Assembly: GCA_023423995.1 (NCBI GenBank)
Contig: JAFAEL010000065.1
Coordinates: forward strand, 1 to 16,808
Direction of reading: 5' to 3'
Origin: Pseudomonadota bacterium
Lineage (GTDB): Bacteria; Pseudomonadota; Alphaproteobacteria; Rhizobiales; Beijerinckiaceae
Length of the DNA: 16,808 bases
Positions within the stretch are counted from its first letter, which is position 1; each line of letters begins with the position of its first letter. The translations under genes were made by a program, and so were the position numbers. Of this stretch, positions 12,923 through 16,808 are shown piece after piece. Under the pieces are notes generated by a model. That model saw only the letters and a list, made by a program, of their open reading frames with translations. It made no database searches and had not been told where the DNA came from.

Positions 12923-13921
12923 TCAGCTCGCAAGCGTCCTCGCGAACCATGACGGATGCGACGCCACCCACTCGGCGAACGCGGCGGCGTCGGCCTCTGG
13001 CGCGCCGAGAATGTCCGGGCCGAACTCCTCCGCCACGCGCCTTGCCGTGACGGCCTGCCGCTCGCGGGTCACGTCGTCCCGATAGTCGATGCTGGCGTCC
13101 CGATCCTCGCCAAAGCGCCAGCGGAAGCCGGGCATCTTCTTTTCGAGTTCGCGGCACAGGAGTTCTGGCGACCAGGTCCGGATCGCCGCGAGATTGTACA
13201 CCCGGTGGGCAAGGGAAGGCGCCTCGATGAGCAGCGCGACGGCATTTGCGACGCGGCGCGCATCGATCCAGTCCCGTGCCCCGCCGTGCGGGATGATCAC
13301 CTCGCATCCCCGGACCGCGTCGCGGGCGATCTGGAAGAGCGGGCTCATCACGTCCCGCTGCCCGGTCTCCCATTCCCACCGGCCGAAGACGGCCGCGATC
13401 CGCGGGACCACCACATCCAGGTCGTGCAGCTCGCCGAAGCGGAGCACGCTCTGTTCGGCGGCGAGCTTGCTGATGCCGTAGACCGAGAGCGGACGTAGGG
13501 GAGCATCCTCCACCACCGGCTCACGTCCGAACGGAAGCCCGCCATAGACGGCGCTCGAACTCGCGGCCACGATTCGCCGAATTCCGGCCCGACGGCACGC
13601 CTCCAGGACGCGCGCGGTCCCGACGACGTTCACCTCCAGAACGCGGCCGAAATCGCTCCGCTCCGTCTCGACGCTCGCCGTCACGCTGGCGCCGTGGAAC
13701 AGGGCCTCGCAGCCGAAATCGCGCAACCGCGCCTCGAGCTGCACTCCATCGAGCACATTGAGGCGTTCGACGGTGAGCGCGTCCTGCCTCGGGAGCTCGG
13801 CGACGGCATCCGCTCGGAGCGGGCCGAGGTCGAGCGCCAGGACCTCATGCCCCCTTCCGAGCAGGGCATCGAGGATGTTCAGGCCGACGAAGCCGGCCGC
13901 GCCGGTGACCGCGACCTTCAC
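12923..13921 (-). CDS. NAD-dependent epimerase/dehydratase (extended SDR)
   Basis: 332-residue extended short-chain dehydrogenase. The NAD-binding Rossmann motif TGAAGFVG is at 6-13 (G7, G10, G13), an Asp ending strand 2 (D31) favours NAD over NADP, SSSAVYG lies at 121-127 and the catalytic YGISK at 148-152. PRIAAVFGR and HGGARDWIDARRVA are in the C-terminal substrate domain. Relatives include nucleotide-sugar epimerases and acid-sugar dehydrogenases of the D-erythronate dehydrogenase type; the setting suggests oxidation of a hydroxy intermediate rather than sugar-nucleotide work, but this is inference. The GTG start (13919-13921) overlaps the TGA of the upstream flavoprotein gene by 4 nt (GTGA), so the two are translationally coupled. 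Length is normal. Confidence 0.93.
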   Translation of the reverse strand: MKVAVTGAAGFVGLNILDALLGRGHEVLALDLGPLRADAVAELPRQDALTVERLNVLDGVQLEARLRDFGCEALFHGASVTASVETERSDFGRVLEVNVVGTARVLEACRRAGIRRIVAASSSAVYGGLPFGREPVVEDAPLRPLSVYGISKLAAEQSVLRFGELHDLDVVVPRIAAVFGRWEWETGQRDVMSPLFQIARDAVRGCEVIIPHGGARDWIDARRVANAVALLIEAPSLAHRVYNLAAIRTWSPELLCRELEKKMPGFRWRFGEDRDASIDYRDDVTRERQAVTARRVAEEFGPDILGAPEADAAAFAEWVASHPSWFARTLAS

Positions 13922-15894
13922 GACCGGCGCTCGATGCTGCGGCCAGCCGCGTGACCCTCGAACACGGCCTCCACGGCAGTGCGGGGCGCGAGGCAGTCGC
14001 CGGCCCCGAGGGGGAGGTCACTATCGAAGGACAGAGCCCGTTCGAGCTCGTTGTCGGCCATGTTCGGCCGGATTGCGACCAGGGTGTCGATCGCCAGGGT
14101 CTCCATGTCCCCCGTGGAGACATCCTCCACCTCGAGGCTGCCCTCCCGGAAGTCGACCAGCCGGCGCAGGGGCACGATGCGGACGCGCAGTTCGCGCAGC
14201 CGCTTCCGGGTCGCGGTCGTGCTGTAGATCGTCGTGCGCCAGCCGAGGCCCGCGAACGGGCTGAGGGCCGTCACCTCGTGCCCACCGAGGGCGAGGTGTT
14301 CCAGGAGCGAGAACGCGCCCCAGTCGCCCGTCTCGTCGTAGACGGCAATTCGGCGTCCGAGCGGCGTCGCGGGATCGACCGCCTCCGTCAGCGTCAGCGC
14401 CACGGCCCCGCTCGGGAGCCTGACCGGACTCGGCCGCGATCCCGTTGCCAGGATGACGGTGTCGGCCCCGAACTCCCTGATGGCGGCCGCGTCCGCCGTG
14501 CGCCCGAACTCGACGCGGACGCCGTTCAGCTCGAGGCGGCGCTGCTGGAGCGCCAGGAATTTTCCGAAGTCTTCGCGCTTGCGCATCGAGGCCGCCAGCG
14601 CGAGCTGGCCGCCGAGGCGCGCGCCCGCCTCCCAGAGGGTGACCCGGTGGCCGCGGGCCGCCGCCACATAGGCCGCCTCGGCGCCGGCAGGTCCGCCGCC
14701 AACGACCAGTACGGATTTCGGCGCGCCGGCCCGGTCGTCCTCGGGCTCCGCCCATACTTCCTCGCGCCCCGCGATCGGGTTGACCAGGCAGGTGATAGCT
14801 ATGTTCTTTTCGAGGTGCTGCGCGCAGCCCTGGTTGCAGCTGATGCAGGTGCGAACCTCGTCCGCGCGCCCCGCTAGCGACTTCCGGACGATGGCCGGGT
14901 CGGCGATGTGGCCGCGCGCTATGCCGACGAGGTCCGCCTCGCCGGCGGCGATCATCCGCTCCGCCTCGGCGAGGTCGCGGTACTTGCAGACCGTGATGAT
15001 CGGGATCGGCGTGCCCTGCTCGCTCAGGGCGCGCCGAACGGGGCCCGGGAACTCGCGGAAGGGCGCCTCGTCGAACGTCATGTCGGCCATCTGCGTGCCG
15101 ACCGAGTAGGACATGTTGTAAGCTGAGTGGCTCACGTGGACGAAGTCCAGCGCGACCTCCTTCGCGGCCTTCGTGATGATCTCCCTCGCCATGTCGGGCG
15201 TGATCCCGTCCGGCAGGTATTCCTCGACCGTGAAGCGGATCCCCATGCAGCGCTCCGGCCCGATCTCGGTCCGCACGGCCTTGAGCACCTCCAGCGGAAA
15301 GCGCATCCGGTTCTCGACCGACCCGCCATATTCGTCGGTACGCTGGTTCGAGGACGGGGACAGGAACTGCTGGAGCAGGTGGCCGTGGCCCCAATGCAGT
15401 TCGAGGCCGTCGAGCCCTGCCTCGAGCAGGTTCAGGCTTGTGCGCACGAAGCCGTCTCGGACTGCGATCATATCGCGGCGGGTCATCTCCCGCGGCGGAA
15501 AGGCCGTCGTGGACCAGCGGATGGGAGAAGCGCCGAGCGAGCAGGTGCGCTCAAACTCGCCCTCGATCTGCCGGCCCATATGGCAGACCTGGCCGATGAG
15601 CGGCACGCCCTCTTCGTGGACGGCGTCGGCCACGCGGCGGAAAGCCTCGACGGAACCAGGAAGATAGCCGGCGACGCCCTGGGGACGGCCGAGCGTGTTG
15701 TCGGACACGCGGACGGCCTCGAAGATGATGGCGCCAACGCCGCCCCGGGCCCGTTGCCGGTGATATTCGACGTGCCGCTGCGACGGGAGGTGGTGCTCGC
15801 CGAAATTGGTGGTGTGCGCCGGGACGACGATGCGGTTCTTCAGCCGGACCCCGTTGAGCGAAATGGGCGTCTCGACGCTTGGAAAAAGTGCCAC
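13918..15894 (-). CDS. OYE-type flavin/iron-sulfur oxidoreductase (2,4-dienoyl-CoA reductase/TMADH/N-methylproline demethylase superfamily)
   Basis: 658-residue multidomain flavoprotein. The N-terminal FMN TIM barrel runs to about 345 (LKNRIVVPAHTTN at 18-30, QVCHMGRQ at 102-109, FLSPSSNQRTDEYGGSVENR at 177-196). The 4Fe-4S cysteines C350, C353, C357 and C369 have the family spacing CX2CX3CX11C. An FAD domain starts with VVGGGPAG (397-404). In the second dinucleotide fold the usual GxGxxG is absent; it reads VYDETGD (518-524), the TMADH style that binds ADP rather than NADPH. The active-site run HWGHGHLLQQF (167-177) keeps the TMADH His (H170) but has His172 where E. coli dienoyl-CoA reductase has Tyr166. 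An amine demethylase or dehydrogenase is thus more likely than a fatty-acid reductase. The start is GTG (15892-15894); it is coupled to the SDR by GTGA. Confidence 0.92.
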   Translation of the reverse strand: MALFPSVETPISLNGVRLKNRIVVPAHTTNFGEHHLPSQRHVEYHRQRARGGVGAIIFEAVRVSDNTLGRPQGVAGYLPGSVEAFRRVADAVHEEGVPLIGQVCHMGRQIEGEFERTCSLGASPIRWSTTAFPPREMTRRDMIAVRDGFVRTSLNLLEAGLDGLELHWGHGHLLQQFLSPSSNQRTDEYGGSVENRMRFPLEVLKAVRTEIGPERCMGIRFTVEEYLPDGITPDMAREIITKAAKEVALDFVHVSHSAYNMSYSVGTQMADMTFDEAPFREFPGPVRRALSEQGTPIPIITVCKYRDLAEAERMIAAGEADLVGIARGHIADPAIVRKSLAGRADEVRTCISCNQGCAQHLEKNIAITCLVNPIAGREEVWAEPEDDRAGAPKSVLVVGGGPAGAEAAYVAAARGHRVTLWEAGARLGGQLALAASMRKREDFGKFLALQQRRLELNGVRVEFGRTADAAAIREFGADTVILATGSRPSPVRLPSGAVALTLTEAVDPATPLGRRIAVYDETGDWGAFSLLEHLALGGHEVTALSPFAGLGWRTTIYSTTATRKRLRELRVRIVPLRRLVDFREGSLEVEDVSTGDMETLAIDTLVAIRPNMADNELERALSFDSDLPLGAGDCLAPRTAVEAVFEGHAAGRSIERRS

Positions 15895-15905
15895 GCTTTC
15901 CTGTC

Positions 15906-16808
15906 CTATGAACTCTGTAGAAGGCCTCTGCCGGCGGCATCCCCTTCGGCGATCACGGCCTCGATGCTCCGGGGCGCTCGCGCGTCCCCGACGACCCGTA
16001 CATCATATCCGGCCTGACGCAGAGGCTGGACGAGTTCGACGCGCGGCAGTCTCCCGGACGCGAAGACGAGCAGGTCGGCGCCGCCCACGGCCTCGATCCG
16101 CCCGGACATCAGTGACTTCACGGCGACCGCACCGTCCGGGCCGATCTCCTCCAGGGCGGAGCTCTGGCGGAGGCTCACTCCGGCCCGTTCCATGCGGCCG
16201 AAGAAATACGGGAGTTCGTAGGTCTTGTTGAAGACATCGGAATAGGCGGCCAGCGGCGTGACGACGGTGCAATGCGCGCCCGCCTCCGCGGCTTCGATCG
16301 CGAAGGCGGCGGCCGCGCTCTCGCCGGACTCGTCCACGATCACGATGCGGGAGCCGGATGTCGCAGCACCGGTCAGAACCGCCTCGTCCAGGCCCATCGT
16401 CCGGGCATTGCGAAGGCCGGGAATGGAGGCGCGGTCGGGCCGGTACGGCGTGTAGCCGGTCAGGTCCCATTCCGAGCCCGTTGCGAGGACGATCACGTCC
16501 GGCCTGACGGTAGCCAGCATGCGGATGTCGGCGGCCAAGTTGAGGACGATCTCCGCGCCAGCCGCTCGCAACGGCGAGACCAGGTTTTCGATCCCCCTCC
16601 CCCACCGCTCCCGGAGCGGGAGGCGGGCCAGTGGACGGAGTCTCCCGCCGAGTTCAGCGCTCTTCTCGAACAAGGTTACGCGGTGACCGGATGCGGCAGC
16701 CTGCGCCGCGCAGGCGAGCCCGGCGGGTCCGCCGCCGACCACCGCCACCTGCAGCACCTTCGCGGATTTTGCGATTTCGGAACGCCGGGCATCCTCACGG
16801 CCCATGGC
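15906..16808 (-). CDS. Second OYE-type flavin oxidoreductase, C-terminal FAD part; N-terminus beyond window
   Basis: The visible 300 codons match the FAD and second Rossmann domains of the neighbouring 658-residue flavoprotein: FAD motif VVGGGPAGLACAAQ, GHRVTLFEKSAELGGRL, VIVLATGSEWDL, then IVIVDESGE (again the TMADH-like DExG form, not GxGxxG). The frame is open to the right edge. An ATG at 16805 could be read as the start of a 299-residue protein, but the codons there give AMGRED, which corresponds to the NPIAGREE linker of the neighbour after its last iron-sulfur Cys. I therefore read it as internal to a full-length protein of about 650-690 residues whose FMN and Fe-S part lies outside. 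It ends with TAG 11 nt before the second flavoprotein starts, so the two are a tandem pair, perhaps subunits or sequential enzymes. Confidence 0.88.
   Translation of the reverse strand, partial: AMGREDARRSEIAKSAKVLQVAVVGGGPAGLACAAQAAASGHRVTLFEKSAELGGRLRPLARLPLRERWGRGIENLVSPLRAAGAEIVLNLAADIRMLATVRPDVIVLATGSEWDLTGYTPYRPDRASIPGLRNARTMGLDEAVLTGAATSGSRIVIVDESGESAAAAFAIEAAEAGAHCTVVTPLAAYSDVFNKTYELPYFFGRMERAGVSLRQSSALEEIGPDGAVAVKSLMSGRIEAVGGADLLVFASGRLPRVELVQPLRQAGYDVRVVGDARAPRSIEAVIAEGDAAGRGLLQSS

Noticed and set aside
12846..13379. Upstream in-frame extension of the MHS transporter to 13379
   Set aside because: The extension runs antisense-like through the SDR gene, shows no transporter sequence, and the ATG at 12845 has a strong ribosome site and the normal family N-terminus.
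14021..15394. 457-codon open frame in another frame of the flavoprotein gene
   Set aside because: Overlaps the 658-residue flavoprotein on the same strand out of frame; its composition is Arg/Gly/Pro-rich and carries no family motif.
1..16808. Mobile elements, CRISPR arrays, tRNA or rRNA genes
   Set aside because: No transposase or integrase sequence, no regularly spaced repeats, and no tRNA- or rRNA-like segments were seen on either strand.

Overview
The window is GC-rich DNA packed with genes, with no intergenic gap over about 200 bp. Codon use is strongly biased to G/C at third positions, with frequent GTG and TTG starts. The gene content (MHS-family transporter, FCD-type GntR regulator, DUF1028 protein, Ohr, an Aat-like protein, a GGT-family protein without a signal peptide) suggests a metabolically versatile alphaproteobacterium, probably of the Hyphomicrobiales (Methylobacterium/Microvirga/Bosea-like). 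That placement is inferred from protein style, not tested. I see no rRNA, tRNA, CRISPR array, insertion sequence or phage gene.

Left part (1-5789): a peptide-type ABC substrate-binding protein (cut by the left edge) lies directly downstream of a DUF1028 protein on the minus strand. A secreted histidine phosphatase-like gene diverges from them and converges on a GGT-family Ntn hydrolase. A short exported protein of unknown function lies upstream of the GGT-like gene on the same strand, and a divergent paralogue of leucyl/phenylalanyl-tRNA-protein transferase (Aat) diverges from it. Two residues expected to be critical look replaced: the GGT substrate-binding Arg reads Gln, and the Aat catalytic Gln reads Lys.

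Middle and right part (5821-16808): every gene is on the minus strand. Apart from the Ohr peroxidase at the left end, they form a run of ten genes. In transcription order these are a flavoprotein of the OYE/TMADH type (cut by the right edge), a second complete flavoprotein of the same type, an NAD-dependent epimerase-like SDR, an MHS transporter, a 91-aa protein of unknown function, a methyltransferase with an uncharacterised N-terminal region, a GntR/FCD regulator, an isocitrate lyase/PEP mutase-family lyase, an isochorismatase-fold amidohydrolase and a hydantoinase-type amidohydrolase. Several joints are stop/start overlaps. A near-perfect 20-bp palindrome in front of the transporter and a 9-bp inverted repeat in front of the regulator are the best candidate control sites.

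Read together, the run looks like a catabolic island: import of a small, probably nitrogen-containing and perhaps N-methylated compound; flavoenzyme and SDR redox steps; ring opening by the hydantoinase-like enzyme; C-N hydrolysis by the isochorismatase-like enzyme; and C-C cleavage by the lyase, under GntR control. I do not recognise this gene combination as a described pathway. The substrate cannot be deduced from the sequence alone.
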